Below are positions 37,724 to 46,930 of a stretch of DNA of 61,139 bases, in pieces. The DNA comes from Verrucomicrobiota bacterium. GTDB lineage: Bacteria; Verrucomicrobiota; Verrucomicrobiia; Chthoniobacterales; Chthoniobacteraceae. Under the pieces are notes generated by a model that worked only from the letters and a program-made list of their open reading frames with translations, was not told where the DNA came from and ran no database searches. The DNA lies in the NCBI GenBank assembly GCA_009885995.1, contig VFJQ01000033.1, positions 1 through 61,139 on the forward strand, written 5' to 3'. Each line of letters starts with the position of its first letter. The first letter of the stretch is position 1. Both the position numbers and the translations under genes were made by a program.

Positions 37724-39538
37724 TTGAAGTCCGAGACCGCAGCGGAGCGTGGCGCGATCAGCGGTCTGCTGGAATTGCTCGCGTTCGTGCGTCCGTTCCG
37801 CGCGCGCTTCGCCGGGGCGATGCTGGCGTCGTTCGCCTCGATGGCGTTCGGCCTCGCCTTCCCGTGGCTTGTCGGCCGTTTGCTCGACGCTGCGATCCCG
37901 TCGCTGAAAGTGCTGCCGTCCGCGGCGTGGCGGCCCGGCGTGGACACGGTCGCGCTCGTGCTCATCGGCACGCTCGCCGCGCAAGCCGCGCTCACGTTCT
38001 TCTCGTCCTACTCGTTCAACCGCGTCGGCGAAAGCAGCGTCGTGGCGCTGCGCAAGACGGTCTATGCGCGGCTGATCGCGCTACCGATGGAGTTCTTCGG
38101 CCAGCACCGCGTCGGCGAACTGACCAGCCGCCTCTCGAACGACCTCGCGCAGATTCACGAAGTCCTCACCTTCATGGTCTCCAGCGCCATCCGGCAGACG
38201 ATGCTGTGCGGCGGCGGGCTCGTGATGATCGCCGTAACCTCGTGGCAACTCGCGCTGGTGATGATCGCCTCCTTCCCCGTGCTCATCCTCGCCGCGGTCG
38301 TCGTCGGGCGCCGCATCCGCCGCTTCTCGCGCACCGCGCAGGACCGGCTCGCCGAGAGCGCCGTGATCGTCGAGGAGACGTTGCAAAACATCGCGACGGT
38401 GAAGGCGTTCACCAACGAGCGCTTCGAGACCACGCGCTACGGCGCCGCGCTCGACGGCTTTCTCTCTACGATCCTCCGCTCCGCCCGCAGCCGCGCCGCG
38501 CTCATCGCCTTCATCATCCTCGGCGTGTTCGGCTCCATCGTGCTCGTGCTCTGGCAAGGCGCGCGGCAGATGCAAGCCGGCCACATGAGCCACGGCGACC
38601 TCACGACCTTCATGCTCTACACGACCTTTGTCGGCGGCGCGGTCAGCTCGTTCGCGGAGATCATCAGCCAGTTTCAGAAAGCCATCGGCGCCACAGACCG
38701 CGTGCGCGAACTGCTCGGCGAGCAAGCTGAGGTAGGGCGCGATGTCCCCATCGCGCCGCCCGACGGACGGCTGGAACAGCCATCCCTACCTCCGCGCCTG
38801 CGCGGCGAAGTCGCCTTCGACCACGTCAGCTTCCGCTACCCCTCGCGCCCCGACCTGCCCGTGCTCCACGAACTCTCGCTCGCCGCTGCGCCCGGCGAAA
38901 AGATCGCCCTCGTCGGCCCGAGCGGCGCGGGGAAATCCACCGTCGTCTCGCTGCTCCTGCGCTTCTATGAGCCCAACGCCGGCACGCTGCGCTTCGACGG
39001 GAAATCCGCCGGTGACTTCGCCCTCGCCGATGTGCGGACGAATCTCGCCGTCGTCCCGCAGGAGGTGCTCCTTTTCGGCGGCAGCATCCGCGAAAACATC
39101 GCCTACGGCCGCCCCGGAGCGACCGAGGAGGAAATCCGCGACGCCGCCCGCCGCGCGCACTGCGAGGAATTCATCGCCCGCTTCCCCGAAGGTTACGCCA
39201 CGCTCGTCGGCGAACGCGGCGTGCAACTCAGCGGCGGCCAGCGCCAGCGCATCGCCCTCGCTCGCGCCTTCCTCCGCGACCCCGCCATCCTCGTGCTCGA
39301 CGAAGCCACCAGCTCCCTCGATGCCGAGAGCGAGCAACTCATCCAGCGCGCGCTCGACACCCTGCTCGCCGGCCGCACCGCCATCATCATCGCGCACCGC
39401 CTCGCCACCGTGCGGCGCTGCGACCGCATCTACGTCATCGAAGCCGGCACCGTCGTCGAGAGCGGCACGCACGACGACCTCATCGCCCGCGAAGGAGGCC
39501 GCTACCGCCGACTCGCCGAGATGCAGTTCACCGCCTGA
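37724..39538 (+). CDS. ABC exporter, fused permease and ATPase
   Basis: 604 residues from a TTG at 37724; the next in-frame ATG would lose part of helix 1. Six helices (to about residue 320) are followed by the nucleotide-binding domain: Walker A GPSGAGKSTV (about 398), Q loop VVPQEVLLFGGS, signature LSGGQRQRIAL (about 502), Walker B ILVLDEATSSLD (about 522) and H loop IIAHRLATVRR. The layout matches MsbA/LmrA-type half-transporters that act as dimers, exporting lipids, peptides or drugs. A 20-codon palindromic insertion (38731-38790) lies exactly in the linker between the two domains, and all motifs remain intact. The Uma2-type gene converges 13 bases beyond. Confidence 0.92.
   Translation: MKSETAAERGAISGLLELLAFVRPFRARFAGAMLASFASMAFGLAFPWLVGRLLDAAIPSLKVLPSAAWRPGVDTVALVLIGTLAAQAALTFFSSYSFNRVGESSVVALRKTVYARLIALPMEFFGQHRVGELTSRLSNDLAQIHEVLTFMVSSAIRQTMLCGGGLVMIAVTSWQLALVMIASFPVLILAAVVVGRRIRRFSRTAQDRLAESAVIVEETLQNIATVKAFTNERFETTRYGAALDGFLSTILRSARSRAALIAFIILGVFGSIVLVLWQGARQMQAGHMSHGDLTTFMLYTTFVGGAVSSFAEIISQFQKAIGATDRVRELLGEQAEVGRDVPIAPPDGRLEQPSLPPRLRGEVAFDHVSFRYPSRPDLPVLHELSLAAAPGEKIALVGPSGAGKSTVVSLLLRFYEPNAGTLRFDGKSAGDFALADVRTNLAVVPQEVLLFGGSIRENIAYGRPGATEEEIRDAARRAHCEEFIARFPEGYATLVGERGVQLSGGQRQRIALARAFLRDPAILVLDEATSSLDAESEQLIQRALDTLLAGRTAIIIAHRLATVRRCDRIYVIEAGTVVESGTHDDLIAREGGRYRRLAEMQFTA
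38731..38790. repeat. GGTAGGG-bounded element inside the ABC exporter gene
   Basis: 60 bases (20 codons), in frame, from GGTAGGGCGCGATGTCCCCA to CCATCCCTACC. It encodes VGRDVPIAPP then QPSLPP. It is shorter and more diverged than the kinase copy, which suggests an older insertion. It falls in the surface-exposed linker between membrane and ATPase domains. Confidence 0.8.
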
Positions 39539-39551
39539 GCCGTCTGGCAGA

Positions 39552-40127
39552 TCACACCGCGAATAGCTCCGCCACCCGCACCTTCAGCCCCACCGAGCGC
39601 AACTCGAACTCCGCGTCCATCCCCACATGCGTCTCCCCCGGCTCCCAGCCCTCCGCCCGCCGGAAGACATACACCACCGGCGCCTCCGGCCGGGGATCCG
39701 CGACGACGTATTCCTCGAGCGACGAAATCGCGCGATACGCCAACCGCTTCTCGATCAAGTCCCGCTTTTCGTCAGTGGAGAGCACCTCGATGATGAGGCG
39801 CGGTCGCTCGCAGTAGAGCGGATGCGCGTCCGCCGGGTCGCAAGCCACCATCACATCCGGGTAGTAAAAAAGCGGTGTGTTGCCTACGGCCAGCCGCAGC
39901 TTCATGTCGCTCTTGAAGACGCGGCAACCCTTTCCGCGCAGGTGGTTCCAGAGAAGCCCAAAGGCATTCCCGGAAGCCACCTCATGCACCCGCGTCGCCC
40001 CCGCCATCCCCCACGGCCCGCCCACCGGCCACACGCGCCCGTCGAAATACTCGCGCTTTACGTCGCTGAACGGCTCACTCGCGAGATATTCTTCTTCGGT
40101 GATGTAAGGCACGGCTTCGGCAGTCAT
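39552..40127 (-). CDS. Uma2 family (DUF820) endonuclease-like protein
   Basis: 191 residues from ATG at 40127. The N-terminus YITEEEYLASEPFSDVKREY, followed by YFDGRVWPVGG, is typical, and PD-(D/E)xK-fold residues are present: FYYPDVMVACDP and RLIIEVLSTDEKRDLIEKR, followed by YRAISSLEEYVVADPRP. Uma2 proteins are numerous in cyanobacteria, Planctomycetes and Verrucomicrobia; their role is not settled. No partner gene suggests a defence or toxin function here. Confidence 0.88.
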   Translation of the reverse strand: MTAEAVPYITEEEYLASEPFSDVKREYFDGRVWPVGGPWGMAGATRVHEVASGNAFGLLWNHLRGKGCRVFKSDMKLRLAVGNTPLFYYPDVMVACDPADAHPLYCERPRLIIEVLSTDEKRDLIEKRLAYRAISSLEEYVVADPRPEAPVVYVFRRAEGWEPGETHVGMDAEFELRSVGLKVRVAELFAV

Positions 40128-40190
40128 GACCGCGCAGCGTAAACGCCCGCCGGCCCCGGAGCAAGCGCCCAAGGAGCGGCGACATTTGAC

Positions 40191-40262
40191 TCGCTGCTCG
40201 CCCTTTGGGCTGCCCTTCGGTCAGTCTGTCTCGCTGCGTTCGGCTCTGCCGCAGGTCTGCCT
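40191..40262 (+). repeat. Small repeat, copy 2 (intergenic)
   Basis: Shares CAGTCTGTCTCGCT and its flanks with the insertion at 431-497. Most of 40128-40480 has no gene. It holds this repeat and the hairpin at 40317-40347, upstream of the GloVer gene. Confidence 0.55.
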
Positions 40263-40316
40263 GCCTGCGCCGGAGGCACACACGACGAGGTGAGGATGGC
40301 GGGCTATGCCCGTGCC

Positions 40317-40347
40317 GTAGGGACGGCGACAAGAATGTCGCCGCTCC
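40317..40347. repeat. Single-hairpin GTAGGGACGGCG element
   Basis: GTAGGGAC leads into a perfect stem GGCGACA-AGAA-TGTCGCC (40325-40342). The opening matches the end of the two-hairpin elements elsewhere in the window, but only one stem is present and the stem sequence differs. It may be a solo half-element or a related family. It lies 134 bases upstream of the GloVer gene. Confidence 0.55.
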
Positions 40348-40480
40348 TCGCATTCCGCCACCTGCGCGTTGTCTCGGAACGCTCAACTTGCCGGCTTGCA
40401 GATTTTTCCGCTCAAACGAGCATCCGCGCGCCATTGGGCGCCGCATCAATGGCAACGTGAAACCACTCGGACTTCCCGCC

Positions 40481-43400
40481 ATGAACAACCACCGTTCCCC
40501 GTCCCCCCCCGCCCGTTTCCTGCGTCGCTGGTGCATCCTGCTTAGCGTCGCGTCGCTGCTGCTCTGCCAACCGTGCGGGGGACAGGTGTATGAGAAGGTG
40601 GTCGATCTAACGGAGTTGCGGGAGGCTGATTCAGTCAACAAGGGGCGAACCCCGTATGAGGCGTTGGCGCAGGGACTAGACGGAAATTTCTTCGGGACGA
40701 CCCGATCAGGCGGTGCGAGCGGCTTTGGCACGGTTTTCAAGATGACGCCAGTCGGGGTGCTGACGACGTTGGTGGAGTTCACCGAGAACGGCACGAGTAA
40801 CAAAGGGCGTGAGCCTTATGCAGGGTTGGTCCGAGGCAGCGACGGTATCTTCTACGGCACGACGAGTTCGGGTGGCGCGACTGGCAATGGCACAGTGTTC
40901 AAGGTGACGACTGCGGGAGTGCTGACAACTTTAGTGGCATTCACCGACAATGGAGCGTCGAACAAGGGGGCTCTGCCATATGCGGGGTTAGTGGAGGGCA
41001 GCGACGGCAACTTCTATGGCACGACCCGATTTGGCGGAGCGAGCGGCAACGGCACTGTGTTCGCGGTAACGCCTGCGGGGGTGTTGACGACCTTGGTGGA
41101 GTTCTCCCGCAATGGCGCGACGAACAAAGGGGCTCAGCCTTATGCTCGAATGCTGCGAGGTAGTGATGGACACTTCTATGGAACCACTTTTTTCGGTGGG
41201 ACGAACGACGCCGGCACGGTGTTCAAGATGACGCCTGCTGGGGTGCTGACGACCTTGGTGGAGTTCACCGGCGATGGGGCGATGAACAAAGGTAGTGGAC
41301 CAAGTGCGGGGCTGATCGAGGGGAGTGATGGTAGTCTTTACGGCACAACCCAATCCGGCGGTGCTAACAGCAATGGCACGGTGTTCAAGATGACGCCTGC
41401 TGGGGTGCTGACGACCTTGGTGGAGTTTACCGGCAATGGGGCGATGAACAAAGGCCGTTCGCCTAGGGCTGCATTGGTGCAGGGCAGTGACGGCAGCTTT
41501 TTCGGGACGACCTATGATGGGGGAACGAACACCTTTGGAACAGTGTTCAAGATGACGCCCGCAGGAGGCCTGACGACCTTGGCGGAGTTCACTGGTAGCG
41601 GGGCGTCGAATAAGGGTAGAGGTCCATACGCGGGGTTGGCGCAGGGCACCGATGGCAATCTCTACGGGACAACGCAACTTGGCGGCGGAAACAATAACGG
41701 CACGATTTTTCAGATGTCTCCTGCGGGCGAGATGACAACCTTGGTGGAGTTCTCCGGTAATGGGGTATCGGACAAGGGCATCAGCCCTCAGTCAGCGATG
41801 GTGGAGGGCAGCGACGGTAACTTCTTCGGCACGACGCAATCCGGCGGCCTTAACAACAATGGCACAGTGTTCAAGATGACGCCTGCTGGGGTGCTGACGA
41901 CGTTGGCGGAGTTCACCGGGAACGGGGTATCGAATAGAGGCCGTTATCCTCAGGCATCGTTGGTGAAGGGCAGCGATAGCAACTTCTATGGAACGACACG
42001 ATTTGGCGGCGCGGACGACATAGGAACGGTGTTTAAGCTTACGCAGGAAGGGGTGTTGACGACCTTGGTGGAGTTCACCGGCAACGGCGCGACGAATAAG
42101 GGCAGTAACCCTGTAACGCCGTTGGTGCAGGGCAGCGACGGTAACTTTTACGGGGCTACGGCAGTGGGCGGCGCAAACAATTCTGGCACGATCTTCAAAA
42201 TGACACAAGTTGGGGCGCTGACGACATTGGTGGAGTTCACGAGCAACGGGACGACAAACAAGGGCCGTTCTCCTTCCGCGGCGCTGATTCAAACGAGCGA
42301 TGGCAGTTTCTATGGCACCACGGCGGCGGGCGGCGCGAACGACGCCGGCACGGTCTTCAAGATGACGCCAACCGGGGCGCTGACGACCTTGGTGCAGTTC
42401 ACTGACAACGGGGCCTCGAATAAGGGCAAAGCTCCTGTGGCAGCGCTCGTTTTGGCCAGCGGCGGCAGCTTCTATGGGACAACAGCTTTGGGCGGCACGA
42501 ACGGCTTTGGCACCGTCTTCAAAGTGACGCCGGATGGGATCCTGACAACCTTGGTTCATTTCACTAACAACGGAGCTTCAAACAAGGGGCGTAGTCCGTA
42601 TGCGGGTTTGGTGCAAGGCAGCGACGGCAACTTCTACGGGACAACGAGCGGAAAAGATGCGTTCAATCAGTTCGTCGACCCCGGAACGGTATTCAAGATG
42701 ACCCCTGCGGGTGTGTTGACAACGATCCGCGAGTTTCCTGTCGGTTCGGCTGCCAGCCCTAAAGCAAGTCTCATCGCGGCGGCTGATGAAAATCTCTACG
42801 GAACGACCGAAGGTCCCGATGGAAGTGTCTATCGGCTGATCCTGCCCGGTCCGCCCACTGCATTGCTGACCAACCTCAAGTTTCGAGGCGCTACGACTGC
42901 CTCGGTAGAGGCACAAGTCAATGCGCGGGGGACGAGCACGGCGGCATCACTTGAATACGGATTAGACGGCGTTAGTTTTCCAACGACTGTGCCGCTGGGG
43001 TCCGGGCTAAGTGGCTTTCAGACAAGTTTAGTAGGCGCGACGTTTGTCGGTCTGAATCCTGGCACGACTTATTTCTGCCGTCTGCGCGCGGTGAGCAGCG
43101 CGGGGACGACGTTCAGTCCGGTGGCGAGCTTCTCCACACTGGCTGAGGCGACGGTCAATGCCCTCGCCGCCAGCGATGTTGCGCCGACCAGCGTGCGGTT
43201 CAACGGCACGGTGAACGCGCGGAACTTTGACAGTTCGGTGGTCTTTGAGTGGGGCACGGATGGAAATAGTTTCCCAAATACGGCACCAGCGACGCCAGGG
43301 ACGGTGACGGGGAACGCAGATGTGGCGGTGAGTGCGGCGGTGGCGGGGTTGGTGAAGGGGCAGACCTACTTCTATCGCATCACAGCCACGAACGCGGCGG

Positions 43401-45673
43401 GGACGGTGGTCAGCGGCGCGGCGAGCTTCATCACGCTGACCGAGCCGGTGTTGGTCTCGCTGGCCAATGCCACGGGGGTGACGACCGGCAGCGCCAGCGT
43501 TGCGGGCGTCGTCAATGCGCGCGGCTCGGATACGACGGCGGCCTTTGAGTATGGGACCGATGGCGTGACATTCCCGAACAGCGCCTCCGCGACACCGGTG
43601 GCGACGGGCACGGGCGACACGACGGTGAGCGCGACCCTGGCAGGACTGGCCGAGGGGACGACGTATTTCTATCGGCTCAGCGCCACGAGTCCAGGCGGCA
43701 GCGCCACGCCTTCCACGCCGAAGCGCTTCACGACGCTGGCGCTGCCGGCGGTAAGCGGGCTGGGGTTCAGCAATGTCGGCTCGCAGACGGCGACTCTCGG
43801 AGCGCAGGTGGATGCGCGCGGGTTGGCGACGGATGTGGTCTTTGAATACGGCCCTAGTGCGGCTTCGTTTCCGTTCAGCGTGGTGGCGACGCCGGGGACG
43901 GTCAGCGGAGTCGCCGCCGTCAGTGCGCAACTCACGGGGCTGGCGCCGCAGACGACTTACTACTTCCGCGTGCGTGCGGTGAGTTCGGCGGGCACGACGA
44001 TCTTCGGGCCGCAAAACTTTCCGACGACCGCGTCGGCGCTGGCGGTGACCGGTTCGGGTTCGGCGGCGCTCGGGGTTGCGTCGGTGATCGGCACGTTCAA
44101 CGGCACGGTGAACGGCTTCGGTCAGACGACGACGGTCGTCTTCGACTACGGCACGGATGCGCAGAACCTGAACCTGAGCGCCGCAGCGTCGCCCAGCACC
44201 GTGTCCGGCACAGGCAACGCGCAGGTGTCCGCGACAGTCACGCTCACAGCGGGACAGACGTATTACTTCCGCGTGCGCGCAGGCAACGGCGCGGGCGGCG
44301 CCCTTGGGGAAGTGTCGCTACCGGTAGTCGCTCCGACCAAAGGCGCGCTGGCGGCGCTGGATGACTTCATTTTCTACTCCGGCGCGATCCTCATCGACCC
44401 GCTGCGCAATGATGACGATCCCGACGCGGTGCCGCCGGGCGACAAGTCGCGGCTGCTCCTCGATCCGGTGCTCGTGCAGGCGCCGACGGTGAGCGTGAAC
44501 GTGGCGACGGTGTCGAACACGCGAAAGACGATCAGCTACAGTCCGCAGTTCAATGTGAAGGACGTGGACACGCTCGTGTATCGCGTGAGCGATGGTTTCG
44601 GCGGGGAGGCGACGCCGACGGTGAACCTCATCACGTTCGGCTCGCGCGCGGGCTTCTACTCCGGCGCTGTCGCCGATGCGCTGAATGCGCCGGGCCGCAC
44701 GGGCGCGCTCTCGCTGCAGATGGGCGGCGGCGGGACGATCAGCACGGCTTTCGCGAACTGGCGGAGCGAGAGCTACCGGCTCAAGGGCGTGTTCGATCAG
44801 TTCGGCGAACTGACGGCGATCTTTACCTCGAGCGACGATCCGCGCGTGACGCTGACGCTCGCGCTGACGCTGGGTCGCACGAGCAAGGTGATCACCGGCA
44901 GCCTCATCGAGCGCACCGATGGCACCGAGACGGCGCGCGTGCCCGCGTTCACGCTCACGCTCAATGCCGGCACCGGCGGCCTGCCCGAAGCGGGCCTGCG
45001 CACGGCCTTCCTCACTCCGCCCGCGGCGCTCGCGGCGCAGATGGGCGATGGCTACGTGCTGATGACCGTGGCGCGCAACCGGCGCAGCGCACGCTTCGCC
45101 GGGCAACTCCCGGATGGCGAGCCGTTCCTCATCAGCGCGCCGGCGCAGGGGCGCAGCTTTTCGCTGAGCAAGAACCTCGAGCAAAGCGGCGTGCTAACCG
45201 GGCTCGTGCGCGTGGTCGGCTCGGAAAGCGATGACGCCGGCATGATGGCGAACCTGCTGTGGAGAAAGCGGACCAGCACGCGCGCCCGCTACCATCGCGG
45301 CGGCGTGGACACGATCCTCGAACTGCTCGGGATGGAATACCGCCCCGCCACCGATGGCCGGCCACCGCTGGAACTCGGCGCCACGTCGCCCAACGCGCGG
45401 CTGAGCGTGAGCGGCGGCGACCTCGCCAGCACGCTCGACTTCCCGCTGAACCTCCTGCCGACGGGCGTCTCCGGCTTCGATGCGAGCAAGCTGAAGCTCA
45501 AGCTCCAGCCGCCGCTGGGCACGTTCAGCGGCAGCTTCGTGCATCCGACGACGAACAAGTCCGTGCCGTTCCGCGGCGCCTTCCGCACACCGCTCGACAC
45601 GGAACCCGGCCAGGGCCGCGGCAATTTCCGCGTGCCGGGCGCGAGCGGGTCAGTGCGCATCACCGCGCCATAG
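40481..45673 (+). CDS. GloVer-repeat surface protein with FnIII-like modules
   Basis: 1,730 residues from ATG at 40481, which places the signal peptide (WCILLSVASLLLCQPCGG) near the start; the open frame extends further upstream without a plausible leader. Residues about 55-720 hold roughly 13 copies of a 54-residue unit (GSDGNFYGTTxxGGA, TVFKMTPAGVLTTLVEFT), the choice-of-anchor GloVer tandem repeat. Residues about 793-1190 contain five fibronectin-III-like modules (TYFYRITATNAAGTVVSGAA). A cadherin-like piece (DVDTLVYRVSDGFGGEATPT) and a C-terminal domain (GFYSGAVADALNAPGRTGAL) common in this phylum follow. No enzymatic motif; probably an adhesin or structural surface protein. Confidence 0.88.
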   Translation: MNNHRSPSPPARFLRRWCILLSVASLLLCQPCGGQVYEKVVDLTELREADSVNKGRTPYEALAQGLDGNFFGTTRSGGASGFGTVFKMTPVGVLTTLVEFTENGTSNKGREPYAGLVRGSDGIFYGTTSSGGATGNGTVFKVTTAGVLTTLVAFTDNGASNKGALPYAGLVEGSDGNFYGTTRFGGASGNGTVFAVTPAGVLTTLVEFSRNGATNKGAQPYARMLRGSDGHFYGTTFFGGTNDAGTVFKMTPAGVLTTLVEFTGDGAMNKGSGPSAGLIEGSDGSLYGTTQSGGANSNGTVFKMTPAGVLTTLVEFTGNGAMNKGRSPRAALVQGSDGSFFGTTYDGGTNTFGTVFKMTPAGGLTTLAEFTGSGASNKGRGPYAGLAQGTDGNLYGTTQLGGGNNNGTIFQMSPAGEMTTLVEFSGNGVSDKGISPQSAMVEGSDGNFFGTTQSGGLNNNGTVFKMTPAGVLTTLAEFTGNGVSNRGRYPQASLVKGSDSNFYGTTRFGGADDIGTVFKLTQEGVLTTLVEFTGNGATNKGSNPVTPLVQGSDGNFYGATAVGGANNSGTIFKMTQVGALTTLVEFTSNGTTNKGRSPSAALIQTSDGSFYGTTAAGGANDAGTVFKMTPTGALTTLVQFTDNGASNKGKAPVAALVLASGGSFYGTTALGGTNGFGTVFKVTPDGILTTLVHFTNNGASNKGRSPYAGLVQGSDGNFYGTTSGKDAFNQFVDPGTVFKMTPAGVLTTIREFPVGSAASPKASLIAAADENLYGTTEGPDGSVYRLILPGPPTALLTNLKFRGATTASVEAQVNARGTSTAASLEYGLDGVSFPTTVPLGSGLSGFQTSLVGATFVGLNPGTTYFCRLRAVSSAGTTFSPVASFSTLAEATVNALAASDVAPTSVRFNGTVNARNFDSSVVFEWGTDGNSFPNTAPATPGTVTGNADVAVSAAVAGLVKGQTYFYRITATNAAGTVVSGAASFITLTEPVLVSLANATGVTTGSASVAGVVNARGSDTTAAFEYGTDGVTFPNSASATPVATGTGDTTVSATLAGLAEGTTYFYRLSATSPGGSATPSTPKRFTTLALPAVSGLGFSNVGSQTATLGAQVDARGLATDVVFEYGPSAASFPFSVVATPGTVSGVAAVSAQLTGLAPQTTYYFRVRAVSSAGTTIFGPQNFPTTASALAVTGSGSAALGVASVIGTFNGTVNGFGQTTTVVFDYGTDAQNLNLSAAASPSTVSGTGNAQVSATVTLTAGQTYYFRVRAGNGAGGALGEVSLPVVAPTKGALAALDDFIFYSGAILIDPLRNDDDPDAVPPGDKSRLLLDPVLVQAPTVSVNVATVSNTRKTISYSPQFNVKDVDTLVYRVSDGFGGEATPTVNLITFGSRAGFYSGAVADALNAPGRTGALSLQMGGGGTISTAFANWRSESYRLKGVFDQFGELTAIFTSSDDPRVTLTLALTLGRTSKVITGSLIERTDGTETARVPAFTLTLNAGTGGLPEAGLRTAFLTPPAALAAQMGDGYVLMTVARNRRSARFAGQLPDGEPFLISAPAQGRSFSLSKNLEQSGVLTGLVRVVGSESDDAGMMANLLWRKRTSTRARYHRGGVDTILELLGMEYRPATDGRPPLELGATSPNARLSVSGGDLASTLDFPLNLLPTGVSGFDASKLKLKLQPPLGTFSGSFVHPTTNKSVPFRGAFRTPLDTEPGQGRGNFRVPGASGSVRITAP
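40650..42640 (+). repeat. 162-bp tandem repeats of the GloVer gene
   Basis: About 12-13 direct units of 162 bases. Some blocks are identical between units, for example GACGCCTGCTGGGGTGCTGA in several places, while the variable parts encode the changing residues after TNKG and after YGTT. Near-identity of the cores points to recent duplication or gene conversion. Assembly collapse or strain-to-strain copy variation is possible. Confidence 0.85.
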
Positions 45674-45715
45674 GTGGCGGCGCTAAGGTTCGGATGCAGC
45701 GAGGATTTTCCCGCC

Positions 45716-46888
45716 ATGCCCCACACCCGCCGCACCTTCCTCCGCACCAGCCTCGCCGCTGCCGGCTTCGCTCCCTTCGCACGCGCTGCGGCGCCGGAGA
45801 TCAAGCTCCTCGACACGCGCGTCATCAGCCAGCAGCCCGAATATTACTGCGGCTGGCCGACGGTCGCGCGGCGGGCAAATGGCGAGCTGTGGGTCTCGTG
45901 GTCGGGCGGGCGCGAGGCGCACGTGTGCCCGTTCGGGCAAGTGGTCGCGATGACTTCGACCGACAGCGGCGCGACGTGGACGTATCCGCGCGTGCTGCTC
46001 GACAGCGCGACCGACGATCGCGACTCTGGCGTGCTCGAGACGGCGAAGGGCACGCTTCTCGTGACGACGTTCACTTCGCTCGCCTACGAGCCGCTGCTCG
46101 CGAACCAAACAGCCATGACGGAACTCTCTGCCGCAGGCTGGCAGAAGGGCCAGATGAAGCCCGAGCAACTCGCCGCGTGGAAAGCTGCGCACGCGCGGCT
46201 CAGCGATGCGGACCGCAAAGCGGAACTCGGCCAGTGGCTCATCCGCTCGACCGATGGCGGCAAGACGTGGAGCACGCGCCTTCCCACGATCGTGAACAGC
46301 CCGCACGGGCCGATCCAGCTCCGCGATGGCCGCCTGCTCTATGCCGGCAAAGAACTCTGGACCGGAGACAAGAGGATCGGCGTCAGCGAATCGACCGACG
46401 ACGGCGCGACGTGGAAGTGGCTCTCGGAAATTCCGACGCGCAGCGGCGACGCCGCAAAGGAATACCACGAGCTTCACGCCGTCGAAGCCGCGAACGGCAC
46501 GCTGATCGCGCAGATCCGCAACCACAACGCCGCGAACAAAGGCGAGACGCTGCAGAGCGAATCCGCCGACAGCGGCAAGACGTGGAGCGAGCCGCACTCG
46601 ATCGGCGTGTGGGGCCTGCCTTCGCACCTCCTGCGGCTGCGCGACGATCGCCTGCTCATGACCTACGGCCACCGGCGCAAGCCCTTCGGCAATCAAGCCC
46701 GCCTCAGCACCGACCACGGCAAGACGTGGGGCGAAGCATTGCTCATCTCCGGCGATGGAATCGGGGGCGACCTCGGCTACCCCAGCACCGTCGAACTCGC
46801 CGACGGCACGCTACTGAGCGTCTGGTATGAGCGAATGAAGGAGAGCGACAAGGCCGTGCTGCGGCAGGCGCGCTGGCGGCTTTCGTAA
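45716..46888 (+). CDS. Tat-exported sialidase-like six-bladed propeller
   Basis: 390 residues from ATG at 45716. The N-terminus TRRTFLRTSLAAAGFAPFAR is a twin-arginine signal. Five Asp-box (BNR) motifs are visible: STDSGATWTY, STDGGKTWST, STDDGATWKW, SADSGKTWSE and STDHGKTWGE, in the expected spacing. Catalytic pieces include the EYHELHAVEA strand with Glu and ELADGTLLSVWYE near the end. Related secreted exo-alpha-sialidase-type proteins of this phylum act on various glycans, so sialic acid is not assured. It sits 42 bases downstream of the GloVer gene and 42 upstream of the AraC regulator. Confidence 0.85.
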   Translation: MPHTRRTFLRTSLAAAGFAPFARAAAPEIKLLDTRVISQQPEYYCGWPTVARRANGELWVSWSGGREAHVCPFGQVVAMTSTDSGATWTYPRVLLDSATDDRDSGVLETAKGTLLVTTFTSLAYEPLLANQTAMTELSAAGWQKGQMKPEQLAAWKAAHARLSDADRKAELGQWLIRSTDGGKTWSTRLPTIVNSPHGPIQLRDGRLLYAGKELWTGDKRIGVSESTDDGATWKWLSEIPTRSGDAAKEYHELHAVEAANGTLIAQIRNHNAANKGETLQSESADSGKTWSEPHSIGVWGLPSHLLRLRDDRLLMTYGHRRKPFGNQARLSTDHGKTWGEALLISGDGIGGDLGYPSTVELADGTLLSVWYERMKESDKAVLRQARWRLS

Positions 46889-46930
46889 GCGGGCGCGCAC
46901 GCAACCTGCGGTATTTCGCGGCCTCTCCCG

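Noticed and set aside
39552..40127. Uma2-type gene as part of a defence island
   Set aside because: The family is scattered singly through such genomes, and no restriction, toxin-antitoxin or phage-defence gene accompanies it.
40650..42640. Regular direct repeats as a CRISPR array
   Set aside because: The unit is 162 bases, continuously coding and without 28-37-base repeats and unique spacers; no cas gene is present. No CRISPR array was found anywhere in the window.
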